From contig NC_080671.1 of assembly GCF_030247195.1 (NCBI RefSeq), positions 302,572,504-302,636,503 on the forward strand: DNA of 64,000 nucleotides, given 5' to 3'. The position numbers and the translations under genes were made by a program. The notes beneath the pieces were generated by a model. It was not told the origin of the DNA. It did not search any database and worked only from the letters and a program-made list of their open reading frames with translations. Below, in pieces: positions 22,401 through 34,124 of this stretch; position 1 is the stretch's first letter; every line of letters starts with the position of its first letter. This DNA is from Topomyia yanbarensis. Lineage: Eukaryota; Arthropoda; Insecta; Diptera; Culicidae.

Positions 22401-24137
22401 GGAATCCCAAATGAGCTCTATTAAATCTTTATAAAAAGCTACGAAAATCCGCTTCCGTTGAGATTTGAGTAAAGAAGTCCTAGCCCAACTGTAGTGTAAC
22501 CCGGTACATTAGGATCGATACCAGTAAGATCCTAATTATGATAAATTGGACCACGAACCGAAAAAGAATACTTGAACAACTTTGGTGTTTCAACAATAAC
22601 AAATTACTATTACTAGGTATTACTAGGTTTTGATGACACGAGCTTCCCTGCTTTCAAAGCCTCATTCGGGAGAACTGATGGCTTCATGAAGACAAATAGT
22701 ATATCGTTTTTAAATTAAGCCTCTATTTGATTACCAAGCCAGCGCCAGATACTGATGAAACGAAGTCAAAACGCAATATAGCGTAATATTTTTAACATAA
22801 AAAAATAATTCAGTGTTCTAAAACTCTTTAAACCGGTTATGCTAAACGTTACAACCCTCAACTATTTTTATTTAAAATATGTAAAGGATATAGATTTGCT
22901 AGTTTATATTTCTCACCGGTTATTAGAAATGCTCAGTATGCGCATTTTTTCAAGCCATTCCCGTTTCGTGGGTGGGTCTAGTCAAGTGAGCAACATTTCA
23001 TTAAACTGGATCACCGAACGACTGTAATGGAATTAAGCGCACCGTAAACGAATCCTCATCTGGCATTTTTTCTTCGCCGAGTTTATGGCACAAGCAAACA
23101 CACAAAGGTACAAGAGTTTGTATTAAATTTGGACTGACACCTTCGTTTGCTTCTCCGCCTGTCAGCAACCGAAGAAAAAAGGAAAATGATTATGTGCCAA
23201 GTCTTCCGGTTCCACGAACTCCGGCTTCTCGCCCAAAGCGGGCATTTGCGATGTCAGGCACATCAGGCTTCCGCCGAGTACTATGAAATCCTGAACAAGC
23301 AAATCATCATCAGCAAGATCCCACTATGGGTACCGTTCTAAGTTTGTCTGTCCTCACTGGAACATGCACTTCCAGGCAAAAAAGTTAACCTTTCTGCCAC
23401 TGCAACTATCAGCCACATCATAACTGTGAAAGTCTACGTTTGTTCGCGAGAAAAGCTAACTCCAATGCTCCGATGCTGGTGGCATTTCATTTTACGATAT
23501 CCAACTGCAACGAGATGAAAACGATGCTGAAAGTCGTCGGTGGCAAGCTGTTTATTCATTTTTCAGAATCCTATGAATTTCTAGCAGAGCAACGAAATAT
23601 GCTCTTGCACTGACATTCATAGCGAAAATTATAGCTGGCCTGGTGCATTCAGCAGATTGTTGGGATTGGTCAGACTAGGTGAATGTTTGTAGATCATATG
23701 TATTTTCTATGGTTTTGTGTACTTGGATTCGCTCCTCAGAAGTCTGCTAGGTAGATTATCCCATCCAACCGTAATCTGTTGATCATACCAGACACAAAGG
23801 GCAATTTGAATAGTGTCCAAAACTTGATGTGAATTCTATAATAACAGATAAAAGAGCGAGAATGTCATATCCTTTCCAATCTTGGAGAAACTGATGAAAA
23901 TATTTTGACTTTACTTATCTCGTTGACGACCAGATAGACGATGAGATGGCCTGAGCGAATCTTGAGATGACCCAGACGTTGTTATACTGGTTGTCAAATG
24001 AACGGAGCATTACCTTCGTTTGTTTCAACGTCCGAAACATGGTTGCTCTGGAATCGTTGATTCGATTGTAAAGAATTTTATTTCGTCCATTCTAAAATCG
24101 ATTTTTTCGGAAGCTAGTGGATCGGACTTTCAACATC
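22401..24137. other. No gene recognised
   Basis: A GC-richer patch at 23040-23560 has a 64-codon plus frame (23147-23341) without a recognisable domain. No repeats with clear ends seen. Confidence 0.4.
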
Positions 24138-24139
24138 TA

Positions 24140-24220
24140 TACTGCCTATGATCGCAAACCAGTCCCATAAAGATAGGAAATCCCATAGAAAACGGGACAA
24201 ATATGCGATCATGGGTAGTA
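24140..24220. mobile_element. 81-bp hairpin MITE, TA flanks
   Basis: The ends TACTGCCTATGATCGCAAAC and (reverse strand) TACTACCCATGATCGCATAT pair over about 27 bp. TA flanks both sides (24138-24139 and 24221-24222). It is non-coding and probably a Tc1/mariner-type MITE. Confidence 0.7.
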
Positions 24221-24424
24221 TATAACACTGCAAGAAATAACAGCACAACAGCCGAGTGTAGCATGAATTCAAGGCGTTTCTGCATGAACATTGAGAACTC
24301 TCGTATTTCCTTTAGTGGATAGATACTATGGGCCGGCATATAAATCTGATGTGTAAATATACAAGAAATATTGATCTTAAATCCATGCTTCATAACTAAG
24401 CCACATAACACTCGTTTCTATAAC

Positions 24425-25699
<1,275 letters not shown>

Positions 25700-26180
25700 A
25701 CTTTCGGAGTGCGTCTACACGAATTGAACGCTTGGTAGAATGCGTTGGAAAAAATGCGTTCAACTTTGTCACCAAATCATCCATATAAAGCATTTATTAA
25801 ACTTTGAAAGAAGAATATCAGTCGATTTATTAGATTATCACGATTCAAATCATGCAAAATAGTTGACCGGGCGGAATGGTGCTTTTGAAAAAGCGGCGGG
25901 GATTTTTCGTCACACCACCACACTGTGCCGGGGCACGCAGCACAACTGCGTAGTGAAGAAACCACAGCCACTTTTTCAAAAGCACCATCCCGCCCGGTCA
26001 ATTGTTTTTCCAGCAACTCTTTTGCACAATTTGAATCCTAATAATCTAATAAATCGACTGATTTTCTTCTTTTAGAGTTTAATAAATGCTTTATATGGAT
26101 AAATCGGCGGTAAAGCTATACACAATTTTTTCTTAAGCATACTACCAAGCGTTCAATTCTTACACATACTCAAACAAAGT
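25700..26180. mobile_element. Foldback element with about 200-bp arms
   Basis: The left part from about 25707 and the right part to about 26179 are imperfect reverse complements throughout. Landmarks are GAATTGAACGCTTGGTAG (25721) with CTACCAAGCGTTCAATTC (26142-26159), and CATTTATTAAACT with AGTTTAATAAATG. Further in, TTGACCGGGCGG pairs with CCGCCCGGTCAA. Both strands therefore encode nearly the same short open frame, each containing GAFEK and FQKHH. The outer limits are fuzzy and no target duplication is certain. Confidence 0.8.
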
Positions 26181-27139
26181 AACTTGAGCCGGTCCGGTCA
26201 GTGCATCCAGCTTTTATGAGAAATTCATTTCCAATATACTGAGGACCATTTTAGTTTAGTAAGGTTTTAACCATAAGATCATTCGCCTACACTGCAGAAC
26301 TATTCCTCGCTGCTTTTTCTGTCATACCACAACAAACCGCTTCAATACACATATTTTAAATACTTCTAGAAACGATGTCGTTTTTATATGTTTGCTCCAT
26401 TGCAACTACACTACTCTACTTGCAAATTTTCGATTATTGTTTTTTTTTCCAAAACAGTCAAACTAGTACGTTAATAAAAATCTTCTTAGAATTAGTATCA
26501 AATTCCAAAATAAAAGTAAATTTTTGATCAAATATACAGATTGTGTAATATAGACTTAAGTAAAACTGGGCGAAAATTTTAGATAAAATGGACATATGGT
26601 CACCAATTTCCAAACAATCTAAAATACGGACAAAAAGTACAAACACAAATAATTGTATTACATTGCCAGGTTAATTTCACGTAATCTATATCCCCTTATC
26701 TAATAATTTGATTAGTGTATCACACTTTCCCAAGAGAATTTAAGTTGCGTATATTTTATATTTCAGTTTCATCGCCTACTACGATTACTTGCAAGCAGTT
26801 TTTTTAAACCTATATCCATTTCAATTTGTGTTAAACTAGTGAATAATACTATGTTTTGCTTTTGTCAAAATATAACGTTAAAATTGAACTAGAAGTCAAG
26901 TATCATTCATTAATTTTGGCCTTTACGCCCGTGGTGTAAAGTAACTACCGATGACGGTATATTATACATATTTCAATTATTTCACAAAACTCACATTTAT
27001 TTTTGTAGAAGATATCCCAAAAACGTGCACGTTCATGTTATTGTTAATAAATCAAAAGACCCAGAGCTTGCTGTTTATAATTTAATATGAACGACCCACA
27101 TAACATTCGGAATATTATTCATAGTCCCACTTTTGTTTA
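26181..27139. other. AT-rich DNA, no gene recognised
   Basis: Stops in all frames. No structure seen. Confidence 0.45.
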
Positions 27140-27575
27140 TTTGTTTGGTATAATTTCGTCTGACACAGATGGTCTTAATGAAAACTTAAAACTAAAAGTT
27201 AAAACTAATTAAAAATTTAAACATTACGAACAACACTAAAATTATCAAGCACTCGTTGACGAAACGCATTAGTCGACACATTAAAATCGAAGAAATCAGC
27301 AAGTTCGTTAAATCGCGGGCAGACGAATTGAAGCGGGTCGTGCTGTTCGTACTGTGTATTTGGTGACTCCAGGAACAAAAAGTTACGACGACGAAGTTGT
27401 CTCACAGGAGCGTACCAATTCAGCAGAGTAAGCAGAGCAGAGCTTTCAATATCGCCTGTGAGTAGCTTTGCAGCGAATAATCCCTGTGAGGTGATCCGTC
27501 GTACCTCCAGCAGCTCGATGTTTAACAGCGTTCCTCGTGAAGCATCTTACCCGAACAGTGGCCTCTGGTTTTATA
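27140..27575 (-). pseudogene. LINE ORF2 C-terminus and 3' end
   Basis: The minus strand stays open for about 100 codons to a stop at 27217, reading LLNIELLEVRRITSQGLFAA and later HDPLQFVCPRFNELADFFDF. This ending, LLxxxRR...LL...N...R...Y...PL...CRFNE..xLFDF, is the conserved C-terminus of Jockey/CR1-type ORF2 proteins. An A-rich tail (AAATAAACAAAA on the minus strand) follows near 27130-27145. It is probably the 3' end of the LINE whose reverse transcriptase lies at 29560-30330, now separated by about 2 kb of other sequence. Confidence 0.75.
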
Positions 27576-28134
27576 ACGATGACAAACACAATTATGAATT
27601 TTAAACTTTCTTCTGTTTATTGACGATATAAATTCTGCACGCCTGTTAATTATCACTAATTATCGCGTATTTATCCCTGATTACTTTGAAACCTAAGAAC
27701 AGAATGATCACCGTATAAGTCACTTTCGCTTCAGCGTAATCGTCGCTAAAAATACTTCTTTCTATAAATCACACCTCATGCGCAGCGCGGGTCATGAACT
27801 CCTATCAGCTGCCTACAACGACTCTGACTTTCGCACGCGCGCCTGCTACGCGTGCGAACGCTCATTAACTTCTTACGACTGACCGACACCTCGCGCGGTG
27901 CACGGGTCACAAACTTCTATCAACTCACTGAACCCCATAAACTGGACCCAAAAGACTGTTATCAATTCGTCTGTGTAGACTTTTCTCGGAGAGAGAGTCT
28001 CAGACCTAAACAAATTATTTTTCTTTGCTCGCGAGTGTAAAGACCCCGGTGGATGAATCAGTAGTTCATTATGATTCACACTCGGAAGTCTTTATTTTCT
28101 GCAACAGCGTCGCTATCGCGGCTAGCAACAACAA
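27576..28134. other. Insert of unknown type between LINE parts
   Basis: Moderate-GC sequence with two AATAAA signals on the minus strand and no coding potential. Its minus-strand edge reads TGTTGTTGCTAGCC. A solo LTR is conceivable, but I found no matching 5-bp target duplication. Confidence 0.3.
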
Positions 28135-28139
28135 GTTGC

Positions 28140-29550
28140 GTTTTTTTTATATAATTAATTAATTTATTTAGGCCCAAATGCGGTAGCTCGACGAGGCCGA
28201 TTGTTTGTTTTTTTTACAATAAATAAAAAAACAGCTACGTTAAATTTTTGATCTCGTTCAGGCGCAGCTTTCTGCTGCGTGTTGAGATCCTTTTTCTAGG
28301 GGGCGAAATATTGCCAGTGTTGTCCACTGCAAGTTGAGGTTCATTTCGTTTGTCTTTCGCGTTATCGTTCACGTCCATGTCCTCATCCGTACTACTTTCC
28401 TGCTGCTCGCTGTCGGATGTTCCAGTTTGTGTTTTACTCTTAAGGGTCGTTTTAGTATGTTCGTTATCGGCATTCGTTTCGTTGTTGTTGTTGCTGGTTG
28501 TTGGTGCTTGATCCATAGATGTTGGTTTTGCCGCTGTTAGTGGTTTAGCGTAAGATGGTTGTGTGCTGATTTCAGTTGGATTTGAGTTTTCCTTAACAGT
28601 TTCTACGCAAGGTTTTCCGAGGTGCAGCTTCTTCGTGCAGAACTGGCACGTAGGAATTTGCCCTGGGTACGTGACTAGTGATGTTTGATGAATGAGAACA
28701 TCGTCACTTCCTAACGCTGTGACGGTTATGTATGAGGGAATTGGCTTGGTCACACGCATTCTCACCACACGAACACCGTTAGGGATGCCCGGGAAAAAAT
28801 TTCTCCAAGTCTCATGTGTAACGGAGTCTACTTCTCCGTATTTTTGCAAGCATTTTTTAATCGCGCCGTCAGGGGTACGCGTAGCCAAATCATGGACACG
28901 AACTTCTACAGCGCCGTTCTCGATGTATACGGGAATGCTATATTTAACATTGCCGCATTCGGCGGTGTGCTGCATGTTGTTTCGCGAGGCGAATGACTCA
29001 GCTTGGTTAATGTTGTTGAACGAAATCAGCACGCAATGTTTGATATGATGCATTTGTAGGGTTTTCACTTCAGCCAGATTGAGTTTCATCTGCACTTTTA
29101 ATAACTGTTCCACTTCCCGAATGGCTGGTCTTACGGGGCATTTCGAAAAATCAACAGCAACACAGTTCAACCGCAGCTGGGTTGCTTTTTGCTGGGCACC
29201 GTCACTCATCACTAAATCGCACAGTAGGTATAGGCTATTGTTATATGGACTGCTTGTGTGATAGGCACCGATTGATTTTTAGGTAGAATTGACTGTATCA
29301 CTTGCGCGGGACGATTTTTTGCTTCTGCTCAGGGCGAGATGTGAAGACAAACTGACAAGTTGCGTTTAATTAAACCACTTGTTTTCTCGCCTCCGTAAGC
29401 ATATGGCTTGGAAAGCGCGAGTGCATCAAAATATCAGCTCAGCTTAAGGCTATAGCTGGTGATGTAACCCAGGAAATTAGCTTCCATGGTACATCACTTG
29501 GTGAAATTTTGCCAGGGTTGATTCTGGCCAAAAACTGTGGGCATTGCATG
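28140..29550 (-). mobile_element. ORF1-only LINE (5' leader, ORF1, 3' end)
   Basis: On the minus strand a leader from about 29550 leads to an intact ORF1 (29212-28235). Only about 75 bp follow before a LINE-like 3' end with the phrase GAGCTACCGCATTTGGGCC (about 28175-28193) and a short AAATAAATTAATTAATTA tail. There is no reverse transcriptase between ORF1 and the tail. The element sits inside another LINE's ORF2. It may be an ORF1-only mobile form or an internally deleted copy. Confidence 0.6.
28235..29212 (-). CDS. LINE ORF1 protein (gag-like), intact 325 codons
   Basis: This is the longest open frame in the window, starting ATGATG and ending in a normal stop. Residues 100-165 resemble an RNA-recognition fold (VEVRVHDLATRTPDGAIKKC, LQKYGEVDSV). 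They are followed by a single CCHC zinc knuckle, C189-x2-C192-x4-H197-x4-C202 (CQFCTKKLHLGKPC). The C-terminal 120 residues are polar and low-complexity, with Asn, Thr, Ser and acidic runs, then end in a basic stretch (PPRKRISTRSRKLRLNEIK). Such proteins coat LINE RNA as a chaperone. No ORF2 follows. The absence of stops over 325 codons in otherwise ruined DNA suggests recent insertion. Expression in the host is unknown. Confidence 0.85.
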   Translation of the reverse strand: MMSDGAQQKATQLRLNCVAVDFSKCPVRPAIREVEQLLKVQMKLNLAEVKTLQMHHIKHCVLISFNNINQAESFASRNNMQHTAECGNVKYSIPVYIENGAVEVRVHDLATRTPDGAIKKCLQKYGEVDSVTHETWRNFFPGIPNGVRVVRMRVTKPIPSYITVTALGSDDVLIHQTSLVTYPGQIPTCQFCTKKLHLGKPCVETVKENSNPTEISTQPSYAKPLTAAKPTSMDQAPTTSNNNNETNADNEHTKTTLKSKTQTGTSDSEQQESSTDEDMDVNDNAKDKRNEPQLAVDNTGNISPPRKRISTRSRKLRLNEIKNLT

Positions 29551-29559
29551 CCCCCTTAC

Positions 29560-30330
29560 TTACTTTAATTATTTTGAAAATTTTCGTATCGTCTGCACGA
29601 CAGTCCGATGGTAGTAGCGATGCAACATCGTTTATAAAAATTGAGAACAGTAGTGGACTAAGGTTGCTGCCTTGTGGAACTCCGGACCGGTTTGTGAACG
29701 ATTCCAAAGTTGTCGAGCCGATTTGGATCTGTACAGAACGGTTTGTTAGATATGAGACCCAACGCTGAGACGCCGAGGCGCTGCAATTTTCCCAGGTGTA
29801 TTCCATGATCCACTCGATTGAATGCTGCTATATGCCAAATCTATTTGCCACCCAGCATCCATATTCCGTTAACAGTTCGAGGTAAACTGTATAAGGATGG
29901 TGGATGCTGAGCGCTTTGGGTAAAAGCCATGTTGTTCAGTGTCAATATAACTTTTACAGCTGGCGAAAAGAGTGTCGTTCACGATTATTTCGAATAACTT
30001 GGAGCAGGCACACAATAAAGGAATTCCACGATAATTAGAGACATTGTGTTTGTCACAACCTAGCCACCGGATTACAGAGAGCGAGTGCACATCGCTTTAG
30101 CACGGATGACGATATACCATCAGGGCCAGCAGCAAAGGATAACTTCTATTTTTGCATGGCCGTCGCTAGCATGCTTTCAGTTATATGCGGAATACTGTAG
30201 TCGAACACGTCACGTAGCATTTCACGCGTAGCTTCTTCTATCTGCATCGAAGTGACGGAACTATCGTGGAACGCCTGCTTAAAATGTTCTGCGAACAAAT
30301 TGCACTTCTCGCTTTAGTTGCAGGCTGTTG
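29560..30330 (-). pseudogene. LINE reverse transcriptase fragment (Jockey/CR1-like)
   Basis: The minus strand reads in order CNLFAEHFKQAF, SFAAGPDGISS (about 30110-30140), VSNYRGIPLLCACSKLFE (about 29985-30040), TEQHGFYPKRSAS (about 29905), then a fingers/palm part with SGVPQGSNLSPLLFSIFIND (about 29630-29686). The catalytic box reads RADD where YADD is expected (about 29588-29599), so the key Tyr is lost as well. Several stops are present. Upstream ORF2 sequence continues at 32391-32545 beyond a 2-kb repeat block. Confidence 0.85.
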
Positions 30331-30334
30331 CATT

Positions 30335-31187
30335 TTTCAAAAACCTGTTTTAATCCACCTAGAGGTGCAATTGTGCCTTTCTCATTTCTCCAAACTATGA
30401 TTTAATAACTGGTTCGTACAATATAACATTATGGAAATGTCTTTCATTCTTATTACACTTGGTAAGTATATATAAGAGCACCTTTTTAATTCATCGCGGT
30501 ATCGGTTTGAATCGGAGTTTTCTATGTGATCGCACTCCACAACCCGTAACTCCGGAGCCGGAAGTTGGATGGAGATGGAATTTAATATCAGCTTCCGAGG
30601 ACGCAACACCTTTCATTTGAGGCTAAGTTGATCAAATCGTTCTAGCCATTTTCGAGAAACCAATATAACCGTTATTCTGAATTTGGATGCTTCCGGATCC
30701 GTCGATGGAGACTTTGAATGACTTGGTGAATCTACAAATTCAACAGCAGCTCATGGACGTTTCATTTAAAATCAAGTTTGTCAAAACCGGTTCAGAAAAT
30801 TCCGAGAAACCGATGTGGACAAATCAACAAATTTTGTTTTGTAACCATACTCTTCAACTCGTAATCCGGAACAAGATGTCGGTTGAAAATGAAATTCAAT
30901 AGCAACCTATGGGAATATTATACCTTTCATTTGAATCTTAGTTTGTAAAAATCGGTTCAGCCATCTCCGAGAAACCGATGTGTACATTTTGTTAACAAAT
31001 CCGCACATACACGCACATACATACATACATCCATACATACACACATACATACACACAGATATTTTGCGATCTCAACGAACTGAGTCGAATGTTATATGAG
31101 ACACTGCCCTCCGGGCCTCGGTTAGAAAGTCGGTTTTTGGAGCAATTGCATAACCTTTCTATATGAAAAAGGCAAAAGAATAATATT
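30335..31187 (+). repeat. Dispersed repeat family B, long copy
   Basis: It starts AAAACCTGTTTTAATCCACC with GTGCAATTGTGCCTTTCTCA and ends CCTTTCTATATGAAAAAGGC. Inside are three diverged repeats of a block with AACTCCGGA, TTCAATAGCAGC, CCTTTCATTTGA and AAAATCGGTTCAG, near 30540, 30690 and 30850. A CATACATACA tract (31010-31060) follows. It has interrupted a LINE ORF2. Confidence 0.85.
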
Positions 31188-31239
31188 TAATTAGCTTAAT
31201 CAGCATGATTTCAATGTTATCTTCATGTGATTATATTTT

Positions 31240-32388
31240 GAAATGTTGGTGGAATGGGTTTGAACGTGTAGGGAATGGGGGGTTAGTAGAGTGGGAGTGG
31301 AGGATGCGTCAGAAATCCTTCATCTTATTTCGGTATACGGGGTGGATGAAGGAAATGCGGGCGTGAGGGTGGTCCAAGGAGAGGGGAGTGATGAAGGAGG
31401 GAGGTGTAAGGGCAAGGCGGGGGGGGGGTGGTAAGGGATGCGGCAACGCAATACTCAACTGCATATTTTGCCTTCCATTTGAGACTTGGTTTGAGAAAAT
31501 CGGTTCAGTCATCACCGATGAACCGATGTGACTTTAATTGTGGAATATGCCCGGAATTCCGGACTTCCGGAATCGTCGATAGTGGACAATATATTCAAAG
31601 AATGTTTGATTGGCAATCAGTGATCTAGATCTGCGATTAGAAGTAATTTGGTGGCCATTTCAATAGTTTTTAGCCTCTGAGGTATTACGTTTGTACCGAT
31701 TTATATGGGATAATTCCAGTGTACCCTTACTAACACCCCTGTAACTCCGGAAGTAAGAGTCAGAACTGAATGAAATTCAGCAGCAGTCAATGGTATTACT
31801 GTATCTTTCATTTGAAATCAAGTTTGTAAAAATCGGTAAAGAATTCGTTGGGGAATGGATGTGATATTAGCTTAGGAACTTGGCGGGTTCCCCGGGGACG
31901 TCATGAACCGTCATAGGTGGCCAATGTGGCCAAAGCTACTTTGATTGATCATTAGTGATCCAGACCCGCAGACTAGAGTAATGTTACATCAATTTTAATA
32001 TGTTTTACATCATTTGAACATCATGGTGGTACCAGTTTATATGGGAATTTGTTGTGTGACCGCACTCTTCAACCCGTAACTCCGGAACCGGAAGTCGGAT
32101 CAACTAAAAATTCAATAGCAGCTTATGGGAGCGTTATACCTTTCAGATGAACCTAAGTTTGCGAAAATCGGTTCAGCCATCTCTGAGAAAATTGTGAGTT
32201 TAAATGACACACACACATACACACACATACACACACATACACACACATACATACACACACAGAGACACTTGCCGATCTCGACGAACTGAATCGAATGGTG
32301 TATGACACTCGGCCCTCCGGGCCTCGGTTAAAAAGTCGATTTTTACAGTGATTGCATAGCCTTTCTTTATATGAGAAAGGCAAAACAT
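31240..32388 (+). repeat. Dispersed repeat family B, second long copy
   Basis: Same family as 30335-31187, with internal blocks near 31480, 31740 and 32070, an ACACACAT microsatellite (32207-32262), the phrase CTCCGGGCCTCGGTTA and the terminal CCTTTCTTTATATGAGAAAGG. Short open frames here (for example the Cys-Val run) come from the microsatellite. Confidence 0.85.
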
Positions 32389-32390
32389 GG

Positions 32391-32545
32391 AGCGAGGCAG
32401 GCCAATTTCCTTTCGCTTTAAGTTGACGAACGACCAAAAAAGTTTGGGGTTTCGACGAAGGTTGTCTTCTGTGCGCTTCACATGTTGATTGTAGAGGTAG
32501 CGGTTGTAGTGACGATACCGGTTGCTTGTGATGTTCAACTGTTGT
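32391..32545 (-). pseudogene. LINE ORF2 segment before the reverse transcriptase
   Basis: The minus frame reads YRHYNRYLYNQHVKRTEDNL and then RRNPKLFWSFVNLKRKE. This is the typical segment preceding the reverse transcriptase in Jockey/CR1-type LINEs. In order and frame it precedes CNLFAEHFKQAF at about 30300. The repeat block 30335-32388 lies between them. Confidence 0.8.
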
Positions 32546-32549
32546 TTAA

Positions 32550-33248
32550 GGGGGGATAAGGGTTTCAGCGTGAAAAAAGAACACTTTTTTTGCGATTTTT
32601 TTTAGAACTTTGCGTAAAGCGAATTAAACCAAAACTTAAGTATAGCATTTCAATAACATGCTGTAATTTTTCTATGCAAAAATACCGACAAACGACTTGG
32701 TGACGAAGCTTTTTGTAGAACGTCTCTGGAAAAACATGATTTGCGGTGTTACCTGCCATTCCAAAGCTACTGAACCGATTTCTTTCAAACTTTGCATACA
32801 CAGTCTGTATACAAAATACCTAACCCCTACGTTAAGTTTTTGAGATAAATTTTAAATTAAGGAGGTTTTTACTCATTTTAAATAAAAATTACCATTTTTC
32901 ACGAAAAATTTCGCCTTTTTATGAGTAAACACCCCGTTAAAAAAAATTATTCCAAAAACTCAACGTAGGGGTCAGGTATTTTTAACATAGAATGTTTGCA
33001 AAGTTTGAAAGATATCGGTTAAGTAGTTTTTGAATGGCAGGTAACCGCGAATCAGGTTTTTTCCAGAGACGTTCTACTAAAAGCTTCGTCACCGAGTCGG
33101 TTGTCTATATTTTTGCATAGAAAAATTACAGCGTGTTATTTAAATGATGCATTATTATGTACAAAAGTTTTGATAAATTTGCTTCACGCAAAGTTCTAAA
33201 TAAATTCGCAAAAAAGTGTGTTTTTTCACGCTGAAACCTTTACCCTCC
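32550..33248. mobile_element. 699-bp foldback element, TTAA target site
   Basis: Two arms of about 320 bp are reverse complements at roughly 80% identity and meet near 32880-32940. The termini are GGGGGGATAAGGGTTTCAGC and (other strand) GGAGGGTAAAGGTTTCAGCG. TTAA flanks both ends (32546-32549 and 33249-33252). Nothing is encoded. TTAA duplication is the piggyBac habit. Removal joins LINE sequence on the two sides in one frame. Confidence 0.9.
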
Positions 33249-33252
33249 TTAA

Positions 33253-33640
33253 AATAGGGCGAACGAGAACTGCAATATTTCCGAAGGTCAGTCGATCGTG
33301 TTCGCTTGAGCGCACGTAATTGTTGATTCGACCAATTACCACCAATGTATTCAATAAGGTGTTAATCTCGGTGAATACCTGTAGGTTGAACCCGTCGATA
33401 AGAGCGCAGCTACCGGCCTGCATATGCGAGAGCTCAGGAAAACGCCATTACAGGTTTGACTGGTTATAGTCGCGAAATAGAATCCGCCGCGAGTCTTACG
33501 GCTGTTCAAGTGGGACCGATCAGTTCTGAATACGGCGTACTGATGTCCAAAAAGTTGTGCAGAATAGATTTGCTCATTCAGCCACGTTTCCGTTAGAACA
33601 ATTATGTCGTACTCAACTTCCTAAACAGCCAAAAAGAATG
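33253..33640 (-). pseudogene. LINE endonuclease N-terminal fragment
   Basis: The minus strand reads EVEYDIIVLTETWLNEQIYS, then AQLFGHQYAVFRTDRS and SRKTRGG. ETWL with the following RTDR is the start of an apurinic-type endonuclease domain in LINE ORF2 proteins; the E of ETWL is a metal-binding residue. Later parts are frameshifted (LVVIGRIN where a GDFN motif is expected). The SDH region is missing. Confidence 0.75.
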
Positions 33641-34124
33641 CCAAATTGCTTATGATCTTATATCCGTGCTAGTGAAATAGTTCACTAAATCATGATACCA
33701 CAGATCGATTCCACTTTCACAATTTGGTTAATTTTAATTCATGCTTCTGATACTAGCATACGATTTTTTTTTTCGAAATGCGAAATATTATTCATGGATA
33801 GTTTCACGCCTCGTGAACTTATTCATAATTTCGCGTGTATTAGACACGATTTACCGTTGGTGCTCGCTAAAAAGTTCACGACATCACAAAACATTTTCAC
33901 TATTTTGATTTTTTCGTGTGAATAATATCACGGAGTCCGGAATATTATTCATGGATTCATGCTTAGTTGATAAACTGGTTATTAATTTTAGGTATATTAG
34001 TCATGATCTATCTTACATGTTCGCGACTAAGTGTACGATTTGGAAGATATCCTAATCATTGCCACATTCATGCAACTCTGCACATATTCTTGAAATTTTT
34101 ACAAGGAATATGTTCATAAAAATT
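33641..34124. other. No gene; possible decayed repeat
   Basis: AT-rich with recurring GAATATTATTCA-like phrases near 33785 and 33940. No clear ends. Confidence 0.35.

Noticed and set aside
27576..28134. Solo LTR between LINE parts
   Set aside because: The edges and AATAAA signals are suggestive, but no matching target duplication or second LTR is visible.
28334..29261. Plus-strand open frames of up to 118 codons
   Set aside because: They lie antisense to the intact LINE ORF1 and have no recognisable motif.
31010..31062. CATACATACA units as a possible CRISPR-like array
   Set aside because: It is an irregular simple repeat without distinct spacers, in an animal genome, and belongs to repeat family B.
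32200..32538. Cys-Val-rich open frames
   Set aside because: They run over the ACACACAT microsatellite. Only the first 52 residues of the longer one match a LINE segment.
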